Below are positions 43,058-52,061 of a DNA stretch of 56,210 nucleotides, piece by piece (positions within the stretch are counted from its first letter, which is position 1; every line of letters begins with the position of its first letter). Both the position numbers and the translations under genes were made by a program. The DNA is taken from positions 1-56,210 of the forward strand of contig NZ_JAANIG010000030.1 in assembly GCF_011174675.1 (NCBI RefSeq). The letters are read 5' to 3'. A model generated the notes under the pieces. The model had not been told where the DNA came from. It was given only the letters and a program-made list of their open reading frames with translations, and searched no databases. The DNA is from Perlabentimonas gracilis (GTDB taxonomy: Bacteria; Bacteroidota; Bacteroidia; Bacteroidales; Tenuifilaceae).

Positions 43058-43768
43058 TTACTGCATATTGTGAAATACGTTGGTTACGTCGTCGTCATCT
43101 TCTAATTTCTCAATGAGTTTTTCCACATCGGCCTGTTCTTCCTCATTTAGCTCCTTGGTATCGTTGGGTATTCGCTCAAAACGGAATGTTTTAATGTTGT
43201 AGTCATTCTCTTCTAAAAATTTTTGAATTGGGCCAAATCCGGTGAACTCAGCAAAAATCATAATGCTATCGTCATCAGCAAATACCTCATCGGCACCAAA
43301 ATCAATAAGTTCCAACTCTAACTCTTCCAAATCAACACCTTCTTTAGCCTCAACTTCAAACGAGCACTTACGGTCGAACAGAAAATCGAGCATACCTGTT
43401 GTTCCCAGCGTGCCACCAAACTTGGTGAAGTAGCTACGCACATTGGCCACAGTACGGGTTGGATTATCGGTTGCCGTTTCAACAACTATGGCTATGCCAT
43501 GGGGGCCTTTGCCTTCGTATACAAGCTCCTTGTAATCCTTGGTGTCTTTCTCTGTAGCTTTCTTAATTGCCCTTTCTACATTATCCTTGGGCATATTCTC
43601 CGACTTGGCGTTCTGAATGGCCAGTCGTAAACGCGGGTTGGTATCGGGGTCTGGTCCACCTGCCTTAGCAGCAAGGGTAATTTCTCTACCTATACGAGTG
43701 AATACCCGGGCCATATTGCCCCAACGTTTTAGCTTGCGCGCCTTTCTATATTCAAATGCTCTTCCCAT
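43058..43768 (-). CDS. YebC/PmpR family (TACO1-like) protein
   Basis: 236 residues. The family start MGRAFEYRKARKLKRWGNMA is the variant with Ala-Phe-Glu-Tyr in place of HSKW, usual in this phylum. AGGPDPDTNPRLRLAIQNAK, NMPKDNVERAIKKA and YEGKGPHGIAIVVETATDN are all conserved. Members were long annotated as transcription regulators; recent work on YebC/TACO1 proteins supports a role in helping ribosomes through proline-rich sequences. Cytosolic, single-gene unit. Confidence 0.93.
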   Translation of the reverse strand: MGRAFEYRKARKLKRWGNMARVFTRIGREITLAAKAGGPDPDTNPRLRLAIQNAKSENMPKDNVERAIKKATEKDTKDYKELVYEGKGPHGIAIVVETATDNPTRTVANVRSYFTKFGGTLGTTGMLDFLFDRKCSFEVEAKEGVDLEELELELIDFGADEVFADDDSIMIFAEFTGFGPIQKFLEENDYNIKTFRFERIPNDTKELNEEEQADVEKLIEKLEDDDDVTNVFHNMQ

Positions 43769-43935
43769 TTTATATGATATTTTTTTACAACACGCAAAAG
43801 TATTAAACTATCGCTTACACCATTAATGAATTATTGAATTTTTATTGCTTGAATACAATGAAAAAACAATTGACATTTGTAAGGTGTAGATAAACAGATA
43901 AATAAGGATTTTATTATAAATATCTATCAAATAAT

Positions 43936-43967
43936 TTGTATGATAAGATATAATTGTATTACATTTG
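43936..43967 (+). promoter_or_regulatory. Promoter of the PadR-like gene pair
   Basis: TTG (43936-43938), a 21-nt spacer and TACATTTG (43960-43967) match the phylum consensus, 44 bp before ATG 44012. AT-rich symmetrical sequence around it would suit autoregulation. Confidence 0.6.
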
Positions 43968-44011
43968 TATTAAACAAGATGATTAATACATAATGATTAA
44001 TTCAAAATGTT

Positions 44012-44389
44012 ATGTCTAATAATGATTTATTAACCGATTTACTCACTGCATGGGAAGAGACATACAAAAAAGGTCAGCTCACGCTGTGGATATTCCTTGC
44101 GCTAAAGGATGACAGAAAGTATGTGGACGAAATTAAAACTTTTGTCGAGGAGCAGTCGGGCAACACCATGACTTGCGAGGAACAAAGCCTTTACCGAACC
44201 CTACGCAAGTTTCAACACTTGGGTGTTGTCGATTTTGAAACAGGCAAGGGGAATAAGGGGCCAGAACGAAAGTACTATTTCCTTACCACGTTGGGCGAAT
44301 CGCTGCTTAACCAGTTTGTACAGCGTAATATTAGCCTATTCTTTAATCAACGTATTAAACAACTACTAAATTTGGAGGAGAAGAAATGA
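44012..44389 (+). CDS. PadR-family transcriptional regulator
   Basis: 125 residues. Helix-turn-helix with QLTLWIFLALKDDRKYVDEI, then SLYRTLRKFQHLGVVDFE and a beta-wing GPERKYYFLTTLGESLL; this order is the PadR winged helix. A C-terminal helix of about 25 residues would mediate dimerisation. The next gene, a small membrane protein, begins inside its stop codon (ATGA). PadR repressors often control an adjacent membrane protein or transporter, so this is probably an autoregulated pair. Confidence 0.88.
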   Translation: MSNNDLLTDLLTAWEETYKKGQLTLWIFLALKDDRKYVDEIKTFVEEQSGNTMTCEEQSLYRTLRKFQHLGVVDFETGKGNKGPERKYYFLTTLGESLLNQFVQRNISLFFNQRIKQLLNLEEKK

Positions 44390-44805
44390 AGTACATCACA
44401 ACCAACCAGTTACGTTTTGCGATAGTCCTAATTGTGCTTACCATACCGTTTAGGTTAGGTTTAAGCCGCTTGCTCGATGCCGAAATGTTTACCGGGGCTT
44501 GGGTGCTAGCATCTGTTTACGCTGTTGTAGTTTTTGCCATGGGGTGGATTTTTGGCCGAAAAGATTACGAGTCGTTACCCATTTTCGATATCGGTTTTCG
44601 GTTTCACCTAACTACCTATATTATTTGCAACGCCATTGCCGAAATACTTTTCTATCTCAACTTTAATTCTAGGTTTGAAAATGTTAAGGTAGTTCACCTA
44701 ACAGCAGTTTATTGGGGAGTATTTCTGCTGATGCATTTTGTTGTATTTATGGCAACTCGCCGTAATGCCATCAAGGGAATAAACAAATCGGAGATATTCG
44801 AATAG
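44386..44805 (+). CDS. Small four-helix membrane protein
   Basis: 139 residues with about four transmembrane helices (near 8-24, 37-57, 72-92, 103-124). It starts with the four-base overlap ATGA at the PadR stop. I recognise no named family. Translational coupling to the regulator is the main clue: it is probably the regulated target, with a role in envelope stress or transport that the sequence does not reveal. Confidence 0.8.
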   Translation: MKYITTNQLRFAIVLIVLTIPFRLGLSRLLDAEMFTGAWVLASVYAVVVFAMGWIFGRKDYESLPIFDIGFRFHLTTYIICNAIAEILFYLNFNSRFENVKVVHLTAVYWGVFLLMHFVVFMATRRNAIKGINKSEIFE

Positions 44806-44995
44806 AAAGTGCAAATAATCAATGTTATAACCTCTGTTAGAATTGAGAGATTCTGATAGAGGTTTCTTTGTTTATGTCGATATGGCATATTGTAGTGTTT
44901 GGAAAATGTCATTATGACTTAAAAAATGATTTGGTATTTACTTTGAAATATGCTTAACCGAAGTAAAATTACAAAAACTGATGTTTAACTAAAAT

Positions 44996-45445
44996 ATGGA
45001 GGATTTAGCTATGATACCAATGTTAAGATCAAGAGGTAGTAGTGTTCCCAGCTTAGTAGATGCCTTTTTTGGCGATGATTTTCTCTCGAATTTCTTTGAT
45101 AACACCAATCTGGGAACTGTTCCAGCAGTGAACATTATGGAGAACAAGGACGAGTTTGCCATTGAGGTGGCAGCCCCTGGTCTCGAGAAAAAAGATTTCA
45201 ATGTGGATATTCACAACAACGTGCTAACCATCTCGAGCGAGAAAGAATTTAGGGATGAGAAAAAAGATGAGAAGGTAATGCGCCGGGAGTTTAGCTACAC
45301 TGCATTTAAGCGTAGCTTTAGCCTACCCGATGGCGCCGACAGCGACAAAATTAAGGCTACATACAAAGAAGGGATACTTACCGTTACTATCCCAAAGAAA
45401 GAGGAAGCAAAAGAAAAGCCAGCACGCCAGATATCCATCTCGTAG
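44996..45445 (+). CDS. Small heat-shock protein (Hsp20/alpha-crystallin)
   Basis: 149 residues, typical for bacterial Hsp20. A hydrophobic N-terminal arm (SLVDAFFGDDFLSNFF) leads to an alpha-crystallin domain (about 40-130: VNIMENKDEFAIEVAAPGLEKKDF, VLTISSEKE, SYTAFKRSFSLPDGAD, YKEGILTVTIPK). A C-terminal tail contains an I-S-I motif. It holds unfolding proteins in a refoldable state without ATP. The start could also be the Met at residue 6. A strong terminator follows. Confidence 0.95.
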   Translation: MEDLAMIPMLRSRGSSVPSLVDAFFGDDFLSNFFDNTNLGTVPAVNIMENKDEFAIEVAAPGLEKKDFNVDIHNNVLTISSEKEFRDEKKDEKVMRREFSYTAFKRSFSLPDGADSDKIKATYKEGILTVTIPKKEEAKEKPARQISIS

Positions 45446-45473
45446 CGTGCGGTAGATTAAGAGATTGATTGTT

Positions 45474-45500
45474 AAAAGGCGGGTTTTTCCGCCTTTTTTT
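45474..45500 (+). terminator. Rho-independent terminator after hsp20
   Basis: AAAAGGCGG (45474-45482), a 6-nt loop, CCGCCTTTT and a T7 run. Confidence 0.9.
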
Positions 45501-45685
45501 GTTATGTGTTTGCTTACGCTCACAATAATTAGAGATTGCAGAAAAATAAATTTTAACCGTTTCCAATATGTTTGAAGTAATCAACTTACTTTTTCAGTAA
45601 ATTAACCGCTTAGTATTTTGTAGTAAATGTTAGTGTATAAAATATTATATTTGATAATCAGCACTTTCAAAATATTTTAAACAAT

Positions 45686-46114
45686 ATGAATATGGCAAAT
45701 ACTTATACCCAGTTCTATGTGCACTTGGTTTTCTCACCCAAAAAAAAGCAATCTCTAATTAAAAGAAATTGGAAAGATGAGTTAGAAAAGTACATCACAA
45801 CAATAGTGCAAAATCATAAGCATAAGATGCTTGCAATTAATTGTATGCCCGACCACATACATATTTTTATTGGTTATTATGTAAATCAGCTAGTTCCCGA
45901 TTTAGTAGAAGAGATTAAAACATCGAGTTGTGCTTGGATAAAATATAAAAAATTATCGCGGTATAAGTTTGAATGGCAGAGAGGGTATGGAGCGTTTACG
46001 CATTCGCGTTCGCAGGTAGATACCGTAGTGAACTATATTCTTAAGCAGGAGGAACATCATAAGAAAACACCTTTTAAAGATGAGTACCTGGAGATTCTGC
46101 GTAAGAACATGTGA
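45686..46114 (+). CDS. IS200/REP-associated (RAYT-like) Y1 transposase, 3' end frameshifted
   Basis: 142 residues. The HUH metal site is PDHIHIF (His 57, His 59) and the catalytic Tyr 117 lies in VVNYILKQEEHH. YVHLVFSPK opens the fold. Such enzymes cut and join single-stranded DNA at hairpins. The product ends at EILRKNM, but the usual C-terminus continues in the other frame from 46111 to a stop at 46174 (KYDDKYLFELFEDGN), so a one-base shift has clipped about 20 residues. A palindrome array begins 7 bp after that point. The catalytic part is complete; activity is uncertain. A possible promoter element, TATATTTG, lies at 45646-45653. Confidence 0.85.
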   Translation: MNMANTYTQFYVHLVFSPKKKQSLIKRNWKDELEKYITTIVQNHKHKMLAINCMPDHIHIFIGYYVNQLVPDLVEEIKTSSCAWIKYKKLSRYKFEWQRGYGAFTHSRSQVDTVVNYILKQEEHHKKTPFKDEYLEILRKNM

Positions 46115-46182
46115 AATACGACGATAAGTATTTGTTTGAGCTTTTTGAGGATGGGAATAGCTGGGAGGATAATTAGAAATTG

Positions 46183-46640
46183 GTACTGGTACAAATATTA
46201 CCGCTGCGCTGCAGCTCGGGGGCATAGGATGCTCTGTGGTTACCAATATTCCCGCCGCTATGCGGCTACCCATACTACCACAGCTAGCATAAAATAGGTG
46301 CGTAGCACCGTGAATAATGGTAGAGAGAGCCCGTGCAAGAGCCATCGAGGTGCAGCGCACCGTTTATACTAAACTCCACAGATATTTCCGCAGCTAACGC
46401 AGCTCGTACTGTTTTTTAGGTATGTTTCTACAACGATTTCTGCTGCGCTGCAGCTAATGCTATTCCTGTAACATAGGTGCGTAGCACCGTTAATACTTGT
46501 AGAGAGGATGTAGCGTTGCCAAAATTGAGGTGCAGCGCACCGTTAATACTAAGCTCCACAGATATTTCCGCAGCTAACGTAGCTCGTACTGTTTTTTTCT
46601 GGTATGTTTCTACAACGATTTCTGCTGCGCTGCAGCTAAT
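46183..46640. repeat. REP-like palindrome array beside the Y1 transposase
   Basis: Two tandem units of about 180 bp. Each holds GGTGCGTAGCACC (46297, 46476), GGTGCAGCGCACC (46349, 46529), an ATTTCCGCAGCTAACG...AGCTCGTACTG segment (about 46384, 46564) and GCTGCGCTGCAGC (46442, 46623; a third copy at 46183). The palindromes are the kind of hairpins that RAYT enzymes recognise. There are no equal-length unique spacers, so this is not CRISPR. Confidence 0.8.
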
Positions 46641-46802
46641 GGCTTTACCGCTCATAGCGCAAGTTAATGGTTGGTGTTATTTCGATTGCAACAAATATTA
46701 TTGCTGCTTTCAGCTATTTTTTGCTTTGCTATTTACTACAAAGGTTATTGCTGTTAGCATTGCAAAATATTGTATATTTACCTTAACCATATGGTGTTAC
46801 CA

Positions 46803-47468
46803 ATGAACAGCAATCAGTACCATAGCCTAAAAATTGAGTTACAAAAAATATCAGCAGAAATTCCCCTAACCTGGGGAGCGGTGCAGAATGATGCTACTGA
46901 TAGGCTAGTCAATCTGTTCTCAATTCAAAGCTATACCGACTTGTGCCATAAGATTCAAGGCCTGCCTGATTCCACCCAACACTACTTTCAGCACCGTTGG
47001 TTTTTGTGGCAATGCGCTAGGTGCGATGAGCACACCTTTGCAACAAATGGTAATGTACAACCTAATCCAAACCCAAGGGATCAGACGTACGATATTGAAT
47101 TTAATAGCAACCCGGTGCTGCGGTTTGATATAAAAAGTACCAAGGTGCCTAAGCAATTCCGTAGTGTAATGTCAACAGTCTTTAAACATCCTGAGCAGCT
47201 GGTGAATTTTTACTATACTCACCAAAGCACCGGGGTTCGGCGTTGTATGCAGAATCGAATATTTATAGTACATCATTCCTTTGTATCCACTCGTAATACA
47301 TTAAAATTGCGTTGTGAGTGGGATTTTAAGGAGAAAGCCTTTACGGAATACGCAGAGCGAATAACCGAGGAGGGAAAGTTTATTAAGCACAGCAATGTAA
47401 AATCCGATATCATTTTTATAATCGAAAATCGCGATGGAACCCTTACAAGGCGTTTTGTGGCAGTGTAA
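46803..47468 (+). CDS. Putative type II restriction endonuclease (PD-(D/E)xK-like)
   Basis: 221 residues from ATG 46803 (46791 is an alternative). No named family was recognised. A YDIEF...VLRFDIKSTKVP segment gives Asp 97, Asp 109 and Lys 111, matching the D-x(n)-D/E-x-K pattern of the nuclease fold. A CARCDEHTF pair of cysteines (71, 74) may bind metal. The gene lies 48 bp upstream of a DNA cytosine methyltransferase on the same strand, the classic layout for a restriction-modification pair. Alternatively it could be a Vsr-like or unrelated accessory protein. The nuclease call depends mostly on motif plus neighbour. Confidence 0.55.
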   Translation: MNSNQYHSLKIELQKISAEIPLTWGAVQNDATDRLVNLFSIQSYTDLCHKIQGLPDSTQHYFQHRWFLWQCARCDEHTFATNGNVQPNPNPRDQTYDIEFNSNPVLRFDIKSTKVPKQFRSVMSTVFKHPEQLVNFYYTHQSTGVRRCMQNRIFIVHHSFVSTRNTLKLRCEWDFKEKAFTEYAERITEEGKFIKHSNVKSDIIFIIENRDGTLTRRFVAV

Positions 47469-47516
47469 AAATGGTTACATTTGCCATGCAAAGTGGACAA
47501 ATTTAGACAATAAGTA

Positions 47517-48794
47517 ATGAGCAATAAGTTTCACTCCATTGTAGAAGTGGCGCAAATGCTAAACCTGTCGCAAAAAACGGTGCGCCGTCATATTGCCAGC
47601 GGCAAGCTCAAGTCGGTTAAAGTTGGTGGGGTTTACCGAATCCCCGTTGATGCCCTAGAGGAGTTTATCAACCTATCGTCACAGCAACCCGAGCATTTCG
47701 ATTTGGACGGTAAGGTGAAGAATCATAATAATCAGAAAAAAGTTTCTACAGGATACAGGAGAACCAACGGCTCCGATGAGGTTCGCTGGGTTGATATTGA
47801 TGATGTGTGGGCACAACCTACAAAGAGTGAGCTTACGTTTGTCGATCTGTTCTCGGGTGCTGGTGGCATAACCAAAGGTTTCGAAATGGCTGGCTTAAGT
47901 GGGATTTGCGGGCTAGACTGGTTCCCCGAAGCGGGAAAAACCTACCGCCGTAACTTTTCGCATCCGTTTATTGAGGGCGATATTAAGTGCAACGATAAGA
48001 AACACGAGTTCTACCAAACGGTTAAGAGTGAGCTAAATGGTCGCAAATTAAACGTTGTGGCTGGTGGTTTCCCTTGCCAGGGATTTAGTATGGCAGGCAA
48101 TAGGATTGTTGACGATCCGCGTAACTCGCTGTATAAGGAGCTGCTTGATATTGTTAAAAATTTGCAACCCGAATTTGTGGTGTGCGAGAATGTGGTAGGC
48201 CTTAGGTCGATGCTGGGCGGAAAGGTAGAGCAGATGATTCTGAACGATTTTGAGCAGGCAGGTTACGCCATTAATGTAACAGTGCTGCGGGCAGCCGACT
48301 ATAGCGTTCCGCAAAAGCGCGACCGGGTAATATTTATTGGCAATCGCATTGGTAAAGAGAACTTTCATCCAAAACCATTTTTACAACCTAGCCATTATGT
48401 TACAACTGGTGAGGCCATTGCCGATTTAATGGACAAGCCCGACAACCCAAAATTTAATCACGTAGCTACTAAGCACAGACCCGATATGGCGGAGCGTATG
48501 CTTGCGCTGGAGGCTGGCAAAAGCTTGTACAAGGGCTATTCCGATGCTTGGAAAAAGTGTGCCTGGGACGAACCGTCATGCACCATAAAGGAAAACCATG
48601 GCGGGGTTAATGTGCATCCAAAGTTGCCAAGGGTACTCACTGCTCGCGAAATGGCGCGCTTGCAATCGTTCCCCGACGATTTTATTTTTGAAGGCCCCAA
48701 AAACAAGCAGCTGGTGCAGCTGGGGAATGCCGTTCCGCCACTGCTGGCAAAGGCCATTGGGCTGGCCATTCGCAAATCGTATAACGAACTTTAA
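47517..48794 (+). CDS. C5 DNA cytosine methyltransferase with N-terminal helix-turn-helix
   Basis: 425 residues. Residues 1-52 are an excisionase/MerR-type DNA-binding domain (HSIVEVAQMLNLSQKTVRRH, then GGVYRIPVDALEEFI). A linker follows, then the methyltransferase from about 106: motif I FVDLFSGAGG, motif IV GGFPCQGFS with catalytic Cys 187, motif VI ENVVGL, motif VIII QKRDRVIFIGNR, and motif X QLGNAVPPLLAKAIG. It methylates C5 of cytosine in a DNA recognition site and protects it from the partner nuclease. The fused helix-turn-helix could repress its own operon, as separate C proteins or N-terminal extensions do in other systems. Confidence 0.93.
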   Translation: MSNKFHSIVEVAQMLNLSQKTVRRHIASGKLKSVKVGGVYRIPVDALEEFINLSSQQPEHFDLDGKVKNHNNQKKVSTGYRRTNGSDEVRWVDIDDVWAQPTKSELTFVDLFSGAGGITKGFEMAGLSGICGLDWFPEAGKTYRRNFSHPFIEGDIKCNDKKHEFYQTVKSELNGRKLNVVAGGFPCQGFSMAGNRIVDDPRNSLYKELLDIVKNLQPEFVVCENVVGLRSMLGGKVEQMILNDFEQAGYAINVTVLRAADYSVPQKRDRVIFIGNRIGKENFHPKPFLQPSHYVTTGEAIADLMDKPDNPKFNHVATKHRPDMAERMLALEAGKSLYKGYSDAWKKCAWDEPSCTIKENHGGVNVHPKLPRVLTAREMARLQSFPDDFIFEGPKNKQLVQLGNAVPPLLAKAIGLAIRKSYNEL

Positions 48795-48808
48795 TATCAA
48801 CAAAAAAA

Positions 48809-49879
48809 ATGGAAGCAATTGCTTGGGTAGGTTTTTCGCAGGGGCTATTTGCCGCAATTATTATGCTTGGCAAGCGCAATCGCAGCGTGTCCGATAAGCT
48901 GCTAACCGCTTGGCTATCGTTACTGGCCATCGAGTTTTTAACCTGCGCTATCGATTACTCGGTTTTTGATTACCCACTGCTCTCGAGCTCGTTTCTGCTC
49001 TTTAATCCAGCGTTCTATCTATATGTTCAGTCGCTAATTGATACAAAATTCAAGCTAAAATATCTACAACTACTTCACCTTGTACCATTCGTATTTTTCG
49101 AATCCTTTTCCTACATACTTCACATTCCGCACGCTATGCAAGGATTTCTTGCACAGGATTCCAACTTCTGGTTTCGGGTTATATTCTCGTTGGCATCAAT
49201 CCTATCATGGGCAATTTATAACTACAGCACAGCCATTACCCTATACAGGCATAGGAAACGAATTGTAAACGAATTTTCAAATATCGAGAGCAATAAGCGG
49301 GTGGGGTGGTTGCTGTTTGTGGTGTTTTTCTATAACATATACTGTTTTGCTGCCATTGCCATAGCCATGACGTCTGTTTTTGTTGATCTTGGCGTACCAC
49401 TATCGCCCATATACAACTACTCAGCAATGCTACTAATGGTATACATACTAGGGTTCTACGGTTTGCAGCAGCAGGTTATTTTTGTTGATATTGAATCCGA
49501 GAACGACAAGCCACAACGCTATAGCCAATCGTTACTAACCCCTACACGCAAGAGCAAGATTAGGCAAAGCCTCGAGAGCTATTTCAACAACGAAAAACCC
49601 TACCTTAATCCTGACCTGAATATGGATATGATTTCCTCTGCGCTGGGGTATCCAAAATACCAAGTAACCGAGGTGCTGAATATGGATATTGGCAAAAATT
49701 TCTTTCAGTTTGTAAACGAGTATCGCGTGGCCGAGGTTAAAGCAATGCTCAAGGATACCAGCAATCTGTATTCTATCGAGGCTATAGGTTACGAGTGTGG
49801 TTTTAGCAGCAAGTCGTCGTTCTTCACTGTTTTTAAGCGCCTTACAGGGCTCACTCCGCAGCAGTTCCGCAATTCTTAA
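48809..49879 (+). CDS. AraC-family regulator with membrane sensor domain
   Basis: 356 residues. About six to seven hydrophobic helices (near 5-20, 33-50, 55-75, 87-105, 117-140, 165-190, 200-220) form a membrane domain. It is followed by a cytosolic AraC DNA-binding domain (about 255-355: MDMISSALGYPKYQVTEVLN, FFQFVNEYRVAEVKAML, AIGYECGFSSKSSFFTVFKR, TGLTPQQFR). This one-component layout is common in Bacteroidota and senses a signal at the membrane. It starts 14 bp after the methyltransferase; whether it is co-transcribed or independent is unclear. Targets unknown. Confidence 0.88.
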   Translation: MEAIAWVGFSQGLFAAIIMLGKRNRSVSDKLLTAWLSLLAIEFLTCAIDYSVFDYPLLSSSFLLFNPAFYLYVQSLIDTKFKLKYLQLLHLVPFVFFESFSYILHIPHAMQGFLAQDSNFWFRVIFSLASILSWAIYNYSTAITLYRHRKRIVNEFSNIESNKRVGWLLFVVFFYNIYCFAAIAIAMTSVFVDLGVPLSPIYNYSAMLLMVYILGFYGLQQQVIFVDIESENDKPQRYSQSLLTPTRKSKIRQSLESYFNNEKPYLNPDLNMDMISSALGYPKYQVTEVLNMDIGKNFFQFVNEYRVAEVKAMLKDTSNLYSIEAIGYECGFSSKSSFFTVFKRLTGLTPQQFRNS

Positions 49880-50436
49880 TTAGTTTGTCGGTAATCGGTA
49901 ATTCCTGCCTGCCTTGACGGCCGCCTGACCAAGGTAGTCGGATAGAGGGTTCGTAAACGTCAATCATTCAATCCTGCTCTCGTTATGCTTCGCATCCCCT
50001 CGTCAGCTATTGCTTATCTCGTCAGTTATCACTTACGAGAAAAGTTGAGACAAGCTGAGGCAGGCATTCAATCAATTCCAAATTTTATGAACCCTAAACC
50101 CTAAACCCTAAACCCTAAACCCTAAACTTTGAACTGTAAACTCTATACCTTAAACTCGTTCTTCTAAGTTGACAAAAAGCAGTTGGCAATGAATAGTGTC
50201 TACCAATCATTCAATCTTGCCAGAAGCAATCATTCAATCAATCTACCTGTCCGCTCTACCCTGCCTACCGCAGGCAGGCTGTAGTTAGACAGGCCACTGG
50301 CGGATCAATTCTCCCAGTTTAACTTTAAAAACTCCAACCACAAGCTGCGGTTCAACTTTTAAATTAAAAACCGTTATAACTCCTATGCTGCGCTAATTTT
50401 GGGATATGTTTAACCTGTTTATAAATCTGAAATTAT
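49880..50436. repeat. Repeat-rich intergenic DNA with (CCCTAAA)5
   Basis: No gene was seen. Five perfect CCCTAAA heptamers (50093-50127) run into degenerate TTTGAACTGTAAACTC-type segments. Fragments of the GCCTGCC/GGCAGG family and AATCATTCAATC-type repeats lie on both sides. The same vocabulary returns at 51800-52046 and 55405-56110. Confidence 0.8.
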
Positions 50437-51780
50437 ATGAGAAGGATAGCTATCCCAATTTTAATTTTTGCGCTAGCTTCAATAAGTGGATATGGCCAAA
50501 GCATTTTCGATGATTTGACCTCCGAATCAACATCTGGCGACGATAAAGCATCGCTTAAGTTCAGCGGATTTGTTAGGGGAGTGGCGTATGGTGCTGGCGA
50601 TGTGTACGATTACACCAACGCCTTTGGCGAGTTCTCGCTAATAGCCTCGCTCGAGAAGAACAAAGCCTTTTTGGTGGCCGATATGCGTGTGCGCGAGGGC
50701 GTTTTCTTTGGAGCGCGTGAGCTGCAGCTGCAACTTAAAGAGGCTTATGGTGGTTATAAGGGCGATAATGTTGATTTGTTCCTAGGTAACCAAATTGTTA
50801 CCTGGGGGCGTACCGATGGTTTTAATCCTACCAACAACATCACGCCTAACGATTACTTTTTTTTTACCAACGAGCCCGATGACCAGAAACTATCGAATTT
50901 TATGCTTAGGGCACGCTTACGCCCAGCGCATACTTTCGATGTTGAACTTATTGCCATTCCATTCTATCGGCCATCGGTTTATCGGTACGACCTGTTTCAA
51001 ACCGATCAGCCTGCCACTTTTGCTAGCTTGGAATACCCCACTTTGCAATTCGATAAGGGTGCGCTGGCCATAAGGGCTAACCTTGAGGAGTCGTTTATGG
51101 GCGCATCGCTCTCGTATTTTGTTGGCTATAACCCATTCTACGGATTTTCGCTAACCAACTTCTCCATTAATCCGCTTGGGGTAGAGTTTAGCCCAACGCC
51201 ATACTTTATGCAAACCATTGGAGCCGATTTTGCTATTCCCATAAAATCATGGATTGTGCGGGGCGAGGGTGCACTTAGTATAACAGACGATTACCAGCAG
51301 CAGATGCAAACTCCAAATCCCGATTTCTCTTATGTTGTTGGTATTGAGCGTAGTTTTTTTGAAATCACGGCAATTTTTCAATACGTTGGTAAGTATACTT
51401 TCGATTTTGCTGAGCTTACCGAGCCAATCCTAACCGGATTCACCCCTGATGCTATGATGGAATATGCTTCTGAAATGGCCCAGTACGAATCGATGATGTA
51501 CAACCGGCGCATCTTTAATCAGCAGGAGCAAACCAACCATATGCTTTTTCTCTCGCTCAACAGGTCGTTTTTTTACGAGCAACTGAATGTTGAGCTGGCT
51601 GGGGCTTACAATATTACCACCGAGGAGCATTTGTTCAGAGGTAAGGTGAAGTGGAGCCTTACCGATGCCGTGGCAGCAAATATTGGCTGTAGCTACATGC
51701 TTGGTCCCGACCAATCTATATACAATATGGCGGGTAAGGTTATGAACGGCGTGTTTGTTGGGCTTGAGGTAGGGTTTTAG
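50437..51780 (+). CDS. Outer-membrane beta-barrel protein (DUF1302-like)
   Basis: 447 residues. Signal peptide about 1-20 (SISGYGQ), then a barrel of many amphipathic strands starting KFSGFVRGVAYGAGD. The QLKEAYGGYKGDNVDLFLGNQIVTWGRTDGFN-type region (residues about 97-130) is characteristic of DUF1302-like porins: an LGxQxVxWGxxD motif. It ends MNGVFVGLEVGF. In other bacteria DUF1302 proteins occur beside an MMPL/RND transporter and a LolA-like protein, exactly as here, and are linked to export or uptake of hydrophobic molecules across the outer membrane. The specific substrate is unknown. Confidence 0.8.
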   Translation: MRRIAIPILIFALASISGYGQSIFDDLTSESTSGDDKASLKFSGFVRGVAYGAGDVYDYTNAFGEFSLIASLEKNKAFLVADMRVREGVFFGARELQLQLKEAYGGYKGDNVDLFLGNQIVTWGRTDGFNPTNNITPNDYFFFTNEPDDQKLSNFMLRARLRPAHTFDVELIAIPFYRPSVYRYDLFQTDQPATFASLEYPTLQFDKGALAIRANLEESFMGASLSYFVGYNPFYGFSLTNFSINPLGVEFSPTPYFMQTIGADFAIPIKSWIVRGEGALSITDDYQQQMQTPNPDFSYVVGIERSFFEITAIFQYVGKYTFDFAELTEPILTGFTPDAMMEYASEMAQYESMMYNRRIFNQQEQTNHMLFLSLNRSFFYEQLNVELAGAYNITTEEHLFRGKVKWSLTDAVAANIGCSYMLGPDQSIYNMAGKVMNGVFVGLEVGF

Positions 51781-51910
51781 GAGGAAAGTGTTTTAAAGTG
51801 CCTAGAATTCGAAGTTTAAAGTTTAAAGTTTAACGTTTAAAGTTCATAAAGTCAAAAGTCAAACCCTTAATAAACTCTAAACTCTAAACCCTCTACTTCA
51901 CTGACACTTT

Positions 51911-52046
51911 CAGCTTGCCTGCCGTTGGCAGGGTGCTTTGCACGCTGTCAGCCGGCCTGCCTGCCCGACTACCGTGGTCAGGCGGGCTGGCAAAGGCAGG
52001 GGCAATCAACCAATCAACCAATCAACCAATCAACCAATCAATCAAC
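51911..52046. repeat. Composite intergenic repeat with CAATCAAC octamers
   Basis: A 90-bp palindrome-rich element (51911-52001: GCTTTGCACGCTGTCAG, GCCCGACTACCGTGGTCAGG) is repeated at 55971-56064. It is followed by four perfect CAATCAAC units and degenerate ones (52003-52046). The element lies directly upstream of the transporter gene. Confidence 0.8.
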
Positions 52047-52061
52047 ATAATCTCCAAAGCT

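Noticed and set aside
46183-46640. Possible CRISPR array
   Set aside because: Repeats are palindromic, of mixed sequence and about 180 bp apart; there are no equal-length unique spacers and no cas genes.
50093-50127. True chromosome telomere
   Set aside because: Only five units, internal, flanked by ordinary genes and degenerate bacterial repeats.
51915-52061. Extended N-terminus of the MMPL transporter
   Set aside because: It would translate the CAATCAAC repeat and a palindrome element; ATG 52062 opens directly onto a normal first helix.
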